Shown here: piece by piece, positions 1 to 7,095 of the stretch
Layout: every line of letters begins with the position of its first letter
How positions within the stretch are numbered: the first letter of the stretch is position 1
Assembly: GCA_947631805.1 (NCBI GenBank)
Contig: CANRNA010000030.1
Coordinates: 1 to 12,446, forward strand
DNA: 12,446 bases
Direction: 5' to 3'
DNA from: an uncultured Oscillospiraceae bacterium
GTDB taxonomy: Bacteria; Bacillota; Clostridia; Oscillospirales; Oscillospiraceae
Translations under genes and position numbers: made by a program
Notes under the pieces: model-generated
The model's database searches: none
What the model was told of the DNA's origin: nothing
What the model saw: the letters and a program-made list of their open reading frames with translations, nothing else

Positions 1-207
1 TGCCTGGTGCTGGAGCTGGCCGAGGCATATCTGGCCCCCCGGAGGGAGCACACCGTCTCCGCCGAGGCGCTGCTGGTAGATGCCATGGTCCGGGAGCAGT
101 GCCGGGCCAAGGACGCCATCCGGCTCGTCCTGGCCGGAGAGGCCAACACCTACAGCAAAAACGAGCTCTACGCCGCCAGCCTGCACCTGAAAGAGCTGTT
201 CGGGTGA
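1..207 (+). CDS. C-terminal fragment of an unrecognised protein
   Basis: An open frame runs in from the left edge and stops at TGA 205-207, giving the last 68 residues of a protein whose start is outside the window. The fragment is rich in Ala, Leu, Glu and Arg and reads as mainly helical and soluble, with no membrane segment, signal or cysteine motif. Its end (NTYSKNELYAASLHLKELFG) is distinctive but I cannot assign it to a family. A GTG at 7-9 is in frame but there is no ribosome site before it that I can judge, so I treat it as internal. A strong two-way hairpin terminator begins 15 bases after the stop, marking the end of this rightward transcript. Confidence 0.6.
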   Translation, partial: CLVLELAEAYLAPRREHTVSAEALLVDAMVREQCRAKDAIRLVLAGEANTYSKNELYAASLHLKELFG

Positions 208-221
208 GGAAAGAGAAAGGT

Positions 222-252
222 TATCCGCCCACCGGGATACGGTGGGCGGATA
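222..252. terminator. two-way hairpin terminator between convergent genes
   Basis: A perfect 13-pair stem (222-234 with 240-252, arms starting TATCCGCCCACCG) has a 5-base loop GGATA. Read leftward, the stem is followed by the pyrimidine tract ACCTTTCTCTTTCC, so it best fits the end of the leftward oxidoreductase transcript. Read rightward, there is only a weak T content after it. It lies between two convergent genes and probably serves both. Confidence 0.7.
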
Positions 253-292
253 TTGCTATGTCTGGCTTTACGGCGATATGCGGTCGCGGGGG

Positions 293-1312
293 TCAGATGG
301 CGGCGATGTTGTGGCGGCCGATGTCGGCCAGGGTGGGGGTGCCGCACATGGTCATGGTGTCCTTCAGCTCGCTTGTCATCTTGTCCAGATAGGCCTTCAG
401 GCCCTCGGCCCCGGCGGCGTACACGAAGGGCACCACCGGACGGCCCAGCAGCACCGCGTCCGCGCCCAGGGCCAGGGCCCGGAAGATGTCCACGCCGGAG
501 CGGATGCCGCCGTCCACCAGCACGGGGATACGGTGCGCCACCGCGTCGGCAATGGCCGGGAGCACCTCCGCCGTGGCGGGCACACCGCCCAGGACGCGGC
601 CTCCGTGGTTGGACACCACGATGGCGGCGGCCCCGGCCTCGATGGCCTTCTCGGCGGCGCGGGGGGTCATGATGCCCTTGACGATGAAGGGCATTTTGGC
701 ATAGGAGACTATCTCCCGCAGTTCCTCAACGGACTTGCTGCCCGCGTTGGGGTTCATGGCCTTCAGGAAGGGGAGCCCGGCCCCGTCCACGTCCATGGCG
801 GCGGCAAAGATGCCAGCGGCGTTGAGGATGTCCAGCTTTTCAAACACGGCCTCCTTGTTCCAGGGCTTGATGGTGGGGATGCCGATGCCCTGGACCTTCT
901 CCATGTCCCGGACGGAGCTCTTCATGATCTCCGGGTCAACGCCGTCCCCGGTGAAGGCGGCGATGCCGTACTCGGCGCAGCCGGGCACCAGGACGCTGTT
1001 GTAGGAAAAGTCGTCGTACTTGTCCCCGTAGTGGAGCTTCAACGCGCCCAGAGGGGCGATGAAGATGGGGGCCTTGAAATCCCAGCCGAACAGCCGGAAG
1101 GAGATGTCCGGCGTCCTGTTCTCGCACAGGGTGTCCATGTTGATGCAGATCTCCTGCCACTTGGCATAGTTGCGGGCGGCGGCGTTGCCGGGGCCCTTGC
1201 TGCCCGGACCGGGCATGGCGTTGGCGCAGGCCAGGCCGTTGCAGACGGGGCAGGCCTTGCAGTAGGGGCCCACCTGGCCCCGTGCGGCGGTAAGTATTTC
1301 GTCGTAAGTCAT
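293..1312 (-). CDS. FMN-dependent alpha-hydroxy-acid dehydrogenase/oxidase-family protein
   Basis: A 339-residue protein of the FMN-dependent alpha-hydroxy-acid oxidase fold (the glycolate oxidase, lactate oxidase and L-lactate dehydrogenase LldD superfamily). These enzymes oxidise 2-hydroxy acids to 2-oxo acids. Visible core signatures are Lys212 (FIVKGI), the catalytic pair His236 and Arg239 in SNHGGR, and the FMN-phosphate segment around DGGIRSG (267-273) and LLGRP (288-292). The N-terminus is unlike typical members: Cys18, Cys21, Cys24 and Cys29 form a C-x2-C-x2-C-x4-C cluster before the barrel, suggesting a metal or iron-sulfur site and an acceptor other than oxygen. The start is fixed by GGAGG (1321-1325) eight bases before the ATG. 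It is divergent from the TAXI-TRAP operon. The substrate is not determinable; related FMN enzymes such as type 2 isopentenyl-diphosphate isomerase are less likely given the His/Arg pair. Confidence 0.85.
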   Translation of the reverse strand: MTYDEILTAARGQVGPYCKACPVCNGLACANAMPGPGSKGPGNAAARNYAKWQEICINMDTLCENRTPDISFRLFGWDFKAPIFIAPLGALKLHYGDKYDDFSYNSVLVPGCAEYGIAAFTGDGVDPEIMKSSVRDMEKVQGIGIPTIKPWNKEAVFEKLDILNAAGIFAAAMDVDGAGLPFLKAMNPNAGSKSVEELREIVSYAKMPFIVKGIMTPRAAEKAIEAGAAAIVVSNHGGRVLGGVPATAEVLPAIADAVAHRIPVLVDGGIRSGVDIFRALALGADAVLLGRPVVPFVYAAGAEGLKAYLDKMTSELKDTMTMCGTPTLADIGRHNIAAI

Positions 1313-1350
1313 GGGAATGTCCTCCGATGATACAATGTATTTCTTTCTTT

Positions 1351-1378
1351 ATTATACCGTTCACGGCATAAATGTCAA
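1351..1378 (-). promoter_or_regulatory. sigma-70 type promoter of the leftward oxidoreductase
   Basis: On the minus strand a perfect TTGACA (plus-strand 1373-1378) is followed after 16 bases by a perfect TATAAT (1351-1356). Transcription should begin about 30 bases before the ATG at 1312. Full-consensus boxes suggest strong basal expression unless repressed. Confidence 0.8.
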
Positions 1379-1450
1379 TGAAAAAGCCCGCGCCCTTGTC
1401 GAGTTTTACAAAAAACGCGGCGGGAGGCGGAGGGATATAGGCGGAATTGA

Positions 1451-1470
1451 TGATTTTGAAAGAATCAAAA
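1451..1470. repeat. small inverted repeat upstream of TAXI promoter
   Basis: TTTTGA (1454-1459) and TCAAAA (1465-1470) form a perfect inverted repeat around AAGAA, and TGATT (1451-1455) is mirrored by AATCA (1463-1467). It sits 21 bases before the -35 box of the TAXI gene, inside an A/T-rich stretch (about 1451-1490) that could also act as an UP element. A regulator site is possible but unproven, because A/T-rich DNA makes such repeats by chance. Confidence 0.3.
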
Positions 1471-1490
1471 CAAAAAAATTCATTTTTCCC

Positions 1491-1519
1491 TTGAAATGTC
1501 GAAGGAAGGCGGTTATAAT
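1491..1519 (+). promoter_or_regulatory. sigma-70 type promoter of the TAXI-TRAP operon
   Basis: TTGAAA (1491-1496), a 17-base spacer and a perfect TATAAT (1514-1519) lie ahead of the binding-protein gene, with A/T-rich DNA directly upstream. The predicted transcript has a leader of about 55 bases before the ATG at 1581. This and the leftward promoter share one intergenic region, so joint control by a single regulator is possible. Confidence 0.8.
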
Positions 1520-1580
1520 GAGCTCATCACGAAATTCGCAAAACCAAAAAATGCAAATAACCATCAAGGAGGACACAATC

Positions 1581-2561
1581 ATGAAAAAGACTCTCAAGAC
1601 TTTGGCCCTGATCATGGCACTGGTCATGGCGTTTAGCTGCTTCGGCGTGACGGCTTTCGCCGCTGGCGGCAGCCTGGCCATGGGCACCGGCGGTGAGTCC
1701 GGCACCTATTACGCCTACAGCGGCGTGCTGGCCACGTACCTGAAGCAGGAGACCGGCGTGGACATCACCGTCAACGCCACCGGCGGCTCCGCTGCCGACA
1801 TCACCGGCATCGACCAGGGTCTGTACGACCTGGCCACCGTCCAGTCCGACGTGATGACCTATGCCTACAACGGCACCAACTCCTATGAGGAGACCGGCGC
1901 TGTCACCAGCTTCGTCACCCTGGGCGCTCTGTACGCCGAGACCGTGCAGCTGGTCACCTGCGACCCCGAGATCAAGTCCGTTGAGGACCTGAAGGGCAAG
2001 GACGTGTGCGTGGGCGACGCCGGTTCCGGCACGGTCTACAACACCATCGACATCCTGGCCGCCTATGACATGACCATGGACGACATCAACCCCATCTATC
2101 AGAGCTTCGGTGATTCCACCGAGAGCCTGAAGGACGGCAAGATCGATGCCGCCTTCCTGTGCGCCGGCGCTCCCACCCCCGCCATCACCGACCTGGCCTC
2201 CAGCAACGACGTATATCTGGTCTCCATCGACGAGGAGCACATGGCTAAGCTGCTGGATGCCTGCCCCTGGTATGCTTCCTACACCATCCCTGCCGGTACC
2301 TACAAGGGCTTTGACGAGGAGGTCACCACCATCACCGTGAAGGCCACCATGATCTGCAAGGCCGACCTGGATGAGGACACCGCCTACACCATCGTGTCCA
2401 CCATCTTCAACCCCGACAACAAGGACGCCATCACCGAGCTGCACGCCAAGGGCGCCGAGCTTGATCCGGTCTTTGCCACCGACGGCATCGCCGTTCCCTT
2501 CCATCCCGGCGCGGCCAAGTTCTTCGCCGAGAATGGCATCGAGGTCGAAGTGGCCGAGTAA
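1581..2561 (+). CDS. TAXI-family TRAP transporter solute-binding protein
   Basis: A 326-residue secreted binding protein of the TAXI group (TRAP-associated extracytoplasmic immunogenic protein), which captures an organic acid or similar solute outside the membrane and hands it to the TRAP permease. The start at 1581 is preceded by AAGGAGG (1566-1572), and the product begins with a clear signal peptide: MKKTLK, a hydrophobic core, then a cleavage region near Ala27-Ala28. The mature protein opens with the family's GGSLAMGTGGESGTYYAYSG-type segment (29-48) and continues with GKDVCVGDAGSG and the PxxxI...L-type lobes usual for the group. The ligand cannot be read from sequence; glutamate and other small acids are known for the family. 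Cys20 lies in AFSC, which is not a normal lipobox, so lipid anchoring is doubtful. The permease gene follows after 145 bases that contain a stable hairpin. Confidence 0.9.
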   Translation: MKKTLKTLALIMALVMAFSCFGVTAFAAGGSLAMGTGGESGTYYAYSGVLATYLKQETGVDITVNATGGSAADITGIDQGLYDLATVQSDVMTYAYNGTNSYEETGAVTSFVTLGALYAETVQLVTCDPEIKSVEDLKGKDVCVGDAGSGTVYNTIDILAAYDMTMDDINPIYQSFGDSTESLKDGKIDAAFLCAGAPTPAITDLASSNDVYLVSIDEEHMAKLLDACPWYASYTIPAGTYKGFDEEVTTITVKATMICKADLDEDTAYTIVSTIFNPDNKDAITELHAKGAELDPVFATDGIAVPFHPGAAKFFAENGIEVEVAE

Positions 2562-2586
2562 CTCTACCCTGTAAAAATGAAGCGAA

Positions 2587-2614
2587 TGCCGCGGCGGGCC
2601 TGCCCGCCGCGGCA
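2587..2614 (+). other. intercistronic hairpin after the binding-protein gene
   Basis: A perfect 12-pair GC-rich stem (2587-2598 with 2603-2614, arms TGCCGCGGCGGG and its complement) has the 4-base loop CCTG. No T run follows, so it is not a normal intrinsic terminator. Such structures between a binding-protein gene and its permease commonly protect the upstream mRNA from 3' decay or cause partial termination, allowing more binding protein than permease. A second small stem (CCCG-TTCG-CGGG, 2629-2640) follows. Confidence 0.6.
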
Positions 2615-2706
2615 CCCATGAAATAAGACCCGTTCGCGGGACAGATGGCCGCGCACCGCATGATATGGCGCGCAGCCATGTATCCCGCACAAGAAAGGAG
2701 AGCTCT

Positions 2707-4683
2707 ATGGCAGAGGAGAAGAAGACCGTGATCCCCGCCGCCCCGGAAGAGCCTGTTTTCGACCAGGCCGCCGTGGACGAGGTCATGAAGAAGTATGACC
2801 GGGAGTCCAACACCCGTGTCTGGGAGGGCTGGCAGAAGTGGGCCGTGAGCATCGTGCTGGCGGCGTTCTCCCTGTTCTCCATTTATGTGACGCTGTTCGC
2901 CACCTGGCTGGACCTGATCCGCTACCCCTCCTTCCTGGGGTGCATCATCGTCATCGGCTACCTGACCTTCCCCGTCAAAAAAGGCGTGCAGAAGGTCAAC
3001 CACATGCCTTGGTACGACTGGATCATCATGGTCCTGGGCGCGGCGGCGTTCTTCTACGTGGTGGTCCACGCCAAGGACCTGACCATCCGGCTGGGCACCA
3101 TGAACATCAAGACCTACGAGATCGTCATCGGCGTCGTGGGCGTGCTGGCGCTGGTGGAGCTGTGCCGCCGGAGCGTGGGTCTGCCCATCCTGTGCGTGGC
3201 GGGGGCGTTTTTCATCTATGCGCTGTATTACTACTGGTTTGGCCGGGGCCTGGGTCCGGGCCGGGCGATCCGGCAGATCACCATCGGCCTGTTCTACCAG
3301 ACCACCGGCGTGCTCACCACGCCCATCCAGGTCTGCGCCAAGTTCATCGTGGTGTTCATCATCTTCGGCGCGTTCCTGGAGCGCACCGGCATCAGCGACT
3401 TCTTCATAAACCTGGCCAACTGCGCGGCGGGCTCCTCCTCCGGCGGCCCGGCCAAGGTGGCGGTCATATCCTCCGCCCTGTGCGGCATGGTGTCCGGCTC
3501 CTCCGTGGGCAACACCGTGACCACCGGCTCCGTGACCATCCCCATGATGAAGAAGACCGGCTACAAGCCCGAGTTTGCCGGGGCCGTGGAGGCGGCCGCC
3601 TCCACCGGCGGGCAGATCATGCCCCCCATCATGGGCGCGGCGGCCTTCCTCATGGCGGAGTATGTGGGCGTGCCCTATTCCAACATCATCGTCCGGGCCA
3701 TCCTCCCGGCGGTGCTGTACTTCCTGGGTATCTTCATCTGCGTCCACCTGGAGGCCCGGAAGCTGGGCCTGAAGGGCATCCCCCGTTCCGAGCTGCCCAA
3801 GTTCATGAAGCTCCTGCCCAAGATCTATCTGCTGCTGCCCCTGGTGATACTGGTGTATCTGGTGTCCAGCGGCACCCGCACCATGGCCTTCTCCGCCGCC
3901 GTGTCCATCGTGGCGGCCATCGTGGTGAGCCTGTTCGACAAGGCCCACCGCATGACGCCCCTGGGCATCTTCGACGCCCTGGCGGCGGGAGCCAAGAGCT
4001 GCATCACCGTGGCCGCGGCCTGCGGCATGGCCGGCGTCATCTCCGGCTGCATCAACCTGACGGGCCTGGCCTCCAAGCTCATCACCGCCATCGTGTCCAT
4101 CTCCGGCGGCCGCGTCATCATCGCGCTGTTTTTGACCATGCTGTGTTGCATCGTGCTGGGCATGGGCGTGCCCACCACGGCCAACTACTGCATCATGGCC
4201 TCCACCTGCGCCCCCATCCTCATCCAGATGGGCATTCCCCAGATGGCGGCCCACTTCTTCGTGTTCTATTTCGGCATCGTGGCGGACATCACCCCGCCGG
4301 TGGCCCTGGCGGCCTACGCGGGCTCCGCCATTGCCAAGGCGCCGCCTATGAAGACGGCCTTCAACGCCACAAAGCTGGCCATCGCCGCCTTCGTGGTGCC
4401 GTACATCTTCGCCCTGAACCCCTCCATGCTTCTCATCGACACCACCGTTCTGGAGGTGGTCCAGGTGGTCATCACCTCCATCCTGGGCATCCTGGCCCTG
4501 GGCGTGGGCCTGGAGGGCTACATGAAGGGCGACGTGCCCTGGCCGCTGCGCATCGTGGCCCTGGCGGCGGGCCTGTTCCTCATCTATCCGGGCACCGTCA
4601 GCGACGTGGTGGGCCTGGTCGTGGTGGTGGGCATCTTCCTGTTCCAGAGCATCGTCAACAAGAAGGCCTCCGCCCCCGCGTGA
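2707..4683 (+). CDS. TRAP transporter fused permease (DctQM-type), TAXI partner
   Basis: A 658-residue multi-pass membrane protein in which the small (DctQ-like) and large (DctM-like) TRAP permease parts are one chain, as is usual for TAXI systems. TRAP permeases are ion-gradient driven importers that work with a soluble binding protein. A cytoplasmic N-tail of about 45 residues precedes the first membrane helix. The large-subunit signature spans about 212-330, with GAFLERTG (221-228), the Ser/Gly-rich GSSVGNTVTTGS region (264-275) and STGGQIMPPIMGAA (299-312). A second matching half follows (LGMGVPTTANY and DITPPVALAAYAG). The ATG at 2707 is chosen because AAAGGAG (2694-2700) lies six bases before it; the frame is open 42 bases further upstream but without a better site. 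A terminator starts 17 bases after the stop. The substrate is unknown. Confidence 0.93.
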   Translation: MAEEKKTVIPAAPEEPVFDQAAVDEVMKKYDRESNTRVWEGWQKWAVSIVLAAFSLFSIYVTLFATWLDLIRYPSFLGCIIVIGYLTFPVKKGVQKVNHMPWYDWIIMVLGAAAFFYVVVHAKDLTIRLGTMNIKTYEIVIGVVGVLALVELCRRSVGLPILCVAGAFFIYALYYYWFGRGLGPGRAIRQITIGLFYQTTGVLTTPIQVCAKFIVVFIIFGAFLERTGISDFFINLANCAAGSSSGGPAKVAVISSALCGMVSGSSVGNTVTTGSVTIPMMKKTGYKPEFAGAVEAAASTGGQIMPPIMGAAAFLMAEYVGVPYSNIIVRAILPAVLYFLGIFICVHLEARKLGLKGIPRSELPKFMKLLPKIYLLLPLVILVYLVSSGTRTMAFSAAVSIVAAIVVSLFDKAHRMTPLGIFDALAAGAKSCITVAAACGMAGVISGCINLTGLASKLITAIVSISGGRVIIALFLTMLCCIVLGMGVPTTANYCIMASTCAPILIQMGIPQMAAHFFVFYFGIVADITPPVALAAYAGSAIAKAPPMKTAFNATKLAIAAFVVPYIFALNPSMLLIDTTVLEVVQVVITSILGILALGVGLEGYMKGDVPWPLRIVALAAGLFLIYPGTVSDVVGLVVVVGIFLFQSIVNKKASAPA

Positions 4684-4700
4684 GGGCGAGCAAAGACGGA

Positions 4701-4736
4701 CCGCCGGGAGGACAAGGGTTTTCCCGGCGGCTTTTC
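4701..4736 (+). terminator. intrinsic terminator of the TAXI-TRAP operon
   Basis: A perfect 9-pair stem (CCGCCGGGA 4701-4709 with TCCCGGCGG 4722-4730) with a 12-base loop is followed by CTTTTC. The T tract is short, so termination may be incomplete. Confidence 0.65.
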
Positions 4737-4740
4737 ATGA

Positions 4741-4771
4741 CCGGGCCGCGGCGGGTTGCCAAGCGGCCCGG
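4741..4771. repeat. perfect inverted repeat framing the -35 box, candidate operator
   Basis: CCGGGCCGC (4741-4749) and GCGGCCCGG (4763-4771) are perfect inverse complements separated by 13 bases. The -35 hexamer of the next promoter (TTGCCA, 4756-4761) lies in that spacer. No T run follows and a terminator has already occurred upstream, so a protein-binding site is more likely than a second terminator. GC-rich arms raise the chance background somewhat. Confidence 0.45.
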
Positions 4772-4784
4772 AATGTGGTAAACT
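4756..4784 (+). promoter_or_regulatory. promoter of the DUF1538 / P-II-like operon
   Basis: TTGCCA (4756-4761), a 17-base spacer and TAAACT (4779-4784), which is preceded by TGG to make an extended -10. The predicted start of transcription is about 28 bases before the TTG start codon. The surrounding inverted repeat could place a repressor directly over the -35 box. Confidence 0.65.
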
Positions 4785-4818
4785 GCGAGAGCGAAAGATC
4801 ATTTGAGAGAGGTCCGTT

Positions 4819-6342
4819 TTGGCACACAATCAGCTTCTCAGACAAAAGGTATTTGAATCGGTGGCGGCGGTGCTCCCCATCACCGCCATCGTGCTGGTCA
4901 TCAGCATCACCGTTGCCCCGCTGTCGGCGGGGACGCTGGTGCTGTTTTTGTTTGGGGCGGTGATGGTGATATTCGGCATGGGCGTGTTCACCATGGGCGC
5001 GGAAATGGCGATGATGCCCATGGGGGAGGGCATAGGCGTGCAGATGAACCGGGCCCGCCGCATCGCCGTGCCCCTGATCGCCTGCCTGGTGCTGGGGGTG
5101 CTCATCACCCTGGCGGAGCCGGATCTGACGGTCCTGGCGGGGCAGATGCCCGCCGTGCCCGACAGGGTGCTGATGTTCACCGTGGCGGCGGGGGTGGGGC
5201 TGTTTTTGGCCCTGGCGGAGCTGCGCATGCTGCTGCGGGTGCCCCTCTCCTGGGCGCTGGTGGTGTTTTACGCCCTGGCATTTTTGCTGGCGGCCCTGGG
5301 GCCGACGGATTTCATCCCCGCCGCCTTCGACGCGGGGGGCGTCACCACGGGGCCCATCACCGTGCCGTTCATCATGGCTATGGGCGTGGGCATGGCCTCC
5401 GTCCGAAGCGACAGGAACTCCAGCAGCGACAACTTCGGCCTGGTGGCCATGTGCAGCGTGGGGCCCATCCTGGCCATGCTGCTGCTCGGCATCTTCTATC
5501 CCGCCTCCGGCACGGCCTATAGCCCGGCGGTCCTGCGGGAGGCGGCTACCACCCAGCAGGCGGCGCTCTTTTTCATGGCCGCGCTGCCGGAATACCTCCG
5601 GGAGGTGTCGGTGGCGCTGCTGCCCATCGTGGCGCTGTGCGCCCTGTTCCAGCTCATCTGCCGCCGGTTCACCCGTCACCAGCTGCTGCGGATGGCCGCC
5701 GGGTTCGTGTACGCCTTTTTCGGGCTGGTGCTGTTTCTCACCGGGGTGAACGTGGGGTTCATGCCGGTGGGCCAGCTTTTGGGCGCGGCCATGGGCCAGG
5801 GGGCCCACGTGTGGCTGCTGGTGCCTGTGGGGATGGTCATGGGCTATTTCATCGTCCGGGCGGAGCCCGCCGTGGCGGTGCTGACGCGCCAGGTGGAGGA
5901 GATAACCAGCGGGTCCATCACCCGCAGGGCCATCCGCAACAGCCTGTCTCTGGGTATCGCCCTGGGGGTGGGGCTGAGCATGGCCCGGATACTGACGGGC
6001 ATTTCCGTGCTGTGGATACTCATCCCCGGCTACGCCCTGAGCCTGGTCATGACCTTCTTCGTGCCCCAGATATTCACCGGTATCGCCTTCGACTCCGGCG
6101 GCGTGGCCAGCGGGCCCATGACCACCACGTTTTTGCTGCCTCTGGCCATGGGAGCCTGCCAGGCCGTGGGAGGAAATGTTTTGCGGGACGCCTTCGGCAT
6201 GGTGGCAGTGGTGGCGATGATGCCCCTGGTGACCATTCAGGGCCTGGGGCTGGTCAACGGCCTGCGGCGGTATCTGGACAAAAAGCGGCTGGACCAGCTC
6301 CCCAGCGAGCTGGAGGACACCATCGTCTATTTCGAGGTTTGA
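4819..6342 (+). CDS. DUF1538 membrane protein with two tandem domains
   Basis: A 507-residue integral membrane protein made of two DUF1538 units. The repeat is visible: LPITAIVLVISI (19-30) matches LPIVALCALFQL (268-279), the MPMGE and MPVGQ segments (66-70, 315-319) align, FDAGGVTTGPITVPF (170-184) matches FDSGGVASGPMTTTF (424-438), and DNFGLVAM (204-211) matches DAFGMVAV (457-464). The near-constant offset of 249-254 residues shows an internal duplication. The FD(A/S)GGV-(T/A)(T/S)GP(I/M)T motif, with its acidic residue between helices, looks like a transport core. From memory, a DUF1538 pair (UmpAB) was reported as a cation/proton antiporter; here both units are in one chain. The start is TTG at 4819, with AGAGG (4808-4812) six bases ahead; the next in-frame start, GTG 4861, has no such site and would remove the short cytoplasmic tail. 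A P-II-like gene follows 21 bases on. Confidence 0.85.
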   Translation: MAHNQLLRQKVFESVAAVLPITAIVLVISITVAPLSAGTLVLFLFGAVMVIFGMGVFTMGAEMAMMPMGEGIGVQMNRARRIAVPLIACLVLGVLITLAEPDLTVLAGQMPAVPDRVLMFTVAAGVGLFLALAELRMLLRVPLSWALVVFYALAFLLAALGPTDFIPAAFDAGGVTTGPITVPFIMAMGVGMASVRSDRNSSSDNFGLVAMCSVGPILAMLLLGIFYPASGTAYSPAVLREAATTQQAALFFMAALPEYLREVSVALLPIVALCALFQLICRRFTRHQLLRMAAGFVYAFFGLVLFLTGVNVGFMPVGQLLGAAMGQGAHVWLLVPVGMVMGYFIVRAEPAVAVLTRQVEEITSGSITRRAIRNSLSLGIALGVGLSMARILTGISVLWILIPGYALSLVMTFFVPQIFTGIAFDSGGVASGPMTTTFLLPLAMGACQAVGGNVLRDAFGMVAVVAMMPLVTIQGLGLVNGLRRYLDKKRLDQLPSELEDTIVYFEV

Positions 6343-6363
6343 CAGGACAGGAGGGACGCGGCG

Positions 6364-7029
6364 ATGCCGGAGAGCGCAAAACTCATCGTCACCATCGTGG
6401 AGCGGGGCCAGGGCCCGTCGGTGCAGCGGCTGTACAGTGGCCGCCAGGCCGCCTGGCACTATTACATGCTGGGCCGGGGCACCGCCTCGTCCGAGCTGCT
6501 GGATGTGCTGGGCCTGGGGAGCACGGAGCGGGATGTGCTCATCACCCTGGCGTCGAAAAGCGTGGCACGGCGGCTGATGCGGCTTTTGAAGGAGGACAGG
6601 CCGGAGGGGCTGGAGGCCAAGGGACTGGCCTTCGACATAGCCCTGACGGGACTGAACAATATCGTGGCCACGGCGCTGGAGCGCCAGGGCCAGCGGGGAG
6701 AGAACGGAGGAGCGCCCATGGAGCGGGAGGACAAAAACAGCCTTATCATGCTGATGGTCAATCAGGGCTACACAGATGAGGTGATGAACACCGCCCGGGA
6801 GGCCGGGGCCCGGGGCGGCACGGTCCTGCGGGCCCGGCACGCGGCGGACGGGGATGTGGCCCGGTTTTACGGCATTTCCGTCCAGGAGGAAAAGGAGATA
6901 CTGCTCATCGTGGCCGCCGGGGACACCCGGGGGGCCATCATGGAGACGGTGAACAAAAAGCACGGCCTGCGCACCCCCGCCGGGGCGGTGATACTGTCCG
7001 TGCCGCTGGACCACGTGGTCCGGCTGTGA
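6364..7029 (+). CDS. P-II-like regulator with two P-II-type halves
   Basis: A 221-residue soluble protein that reads as two consecutive P-II-like halves, about 5-105 and 124-221. Each begins with a beta strand followed by a helix (AKLIVTIVERGQG and NSLIMLMVNQGYTDEV), and carries a Gly-rich loop (GRGTASSE, 38-45; GARGGTVLRAR, 148-158). The second half ends like GlnB proteins, with TPAGAVILSVPLDHVVRL matching their closing strand. P-II proteins are usually about 112-residue trimers that sense nucleotides and 2-oxoglutarate and bind transporters or enzymes. Here the T-loop region is short and lacks the usual uridylylated Tyr, so ligand and partner may differ. AGGAGGG (6349-6355) lies eight bases before the ATG. 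Co-transcription with the DUF1538 gene suggests it controls that membrane protein. A strong terminator follows. Confidence 0.8.
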   Translation: MPESAKLIVTIVERGQGPSVQRLYSGRQAAWHYYMLGRGTASSELLDVLGLGSTERDVLITLASKSVARRLMRLLKEDRPEGLEAKGLAFDIALTGLNNIVATALERQGQRGENGGAPMEREDKNSLIMLMVNQGYTDEVMNTAREAGARGGTVLRARHAADGDVARFYGISVQEEKEILLIVAAGDTRGAIMETVNKKHGLRTPAGAVILSVPLDHVVRL

Positions 7030-7041
7030 GCTCCCGTCACG

Positions 7042-7090
7042 AAAAGACCGCCGCGCTGCGCCGGAAAACCGGTGAGCGGGCGGTCTTTTT
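7042..7090. terminator. strong two-way intrinsic terminator
   Basis: The outer stem AAAAGACCGCC (7042-7052) pairs perfectly with GGCGGTCTTTT (7079-7089), continues after a one-base bulge (CGCT with AGCG), and is capped by CCGG-AAAA-CCGG. Rightward it ends in five T residues; leftward the complementary AAAA gives TTTT. It lies between convergent genes and ends only six bases from the stop codon of the leftward P-loop gene. Confidence 0.92.
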
Positions 7091-7095
7091 GTATT

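Noticed and set aside
242..1330. 362-residue open frame opposite the oxidoreductase
   Set aside because: It is full of Gly, His and Val with no motif; the minus-strand gene has family motifs, a promoter and a ribosome site.
1381..1450. Possible leftover gene or small RNA between the divergent promoters
   Set aside because: There is no promoter-terminator pair or coding pattern. The weak CCCGC/GCGGG pairing is not convincing.
2431..4254. 607-residue open frame on the minus strand
   Set aside because: It is antiphase to the TRAP permease and rich in His, Gly, Asp and Arg with no domain, as expected for the opposite strand of a GC-rich gene.
2838..4781. 647-residue open frame on the plus strand in another phase
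   Set aside because: It overlaps the permease throughout and is a low-complexity His/Gly/Pro/Arg product with no start signal.
4735..7014. 759-residue open frame on the minus strand
   Set aside because: It covers both the DUF1538 and P-II-like genes, which have recognisable folds and ribosome sites. Its composition (His, Gln, Gly, Arg) marks it as a shadow.
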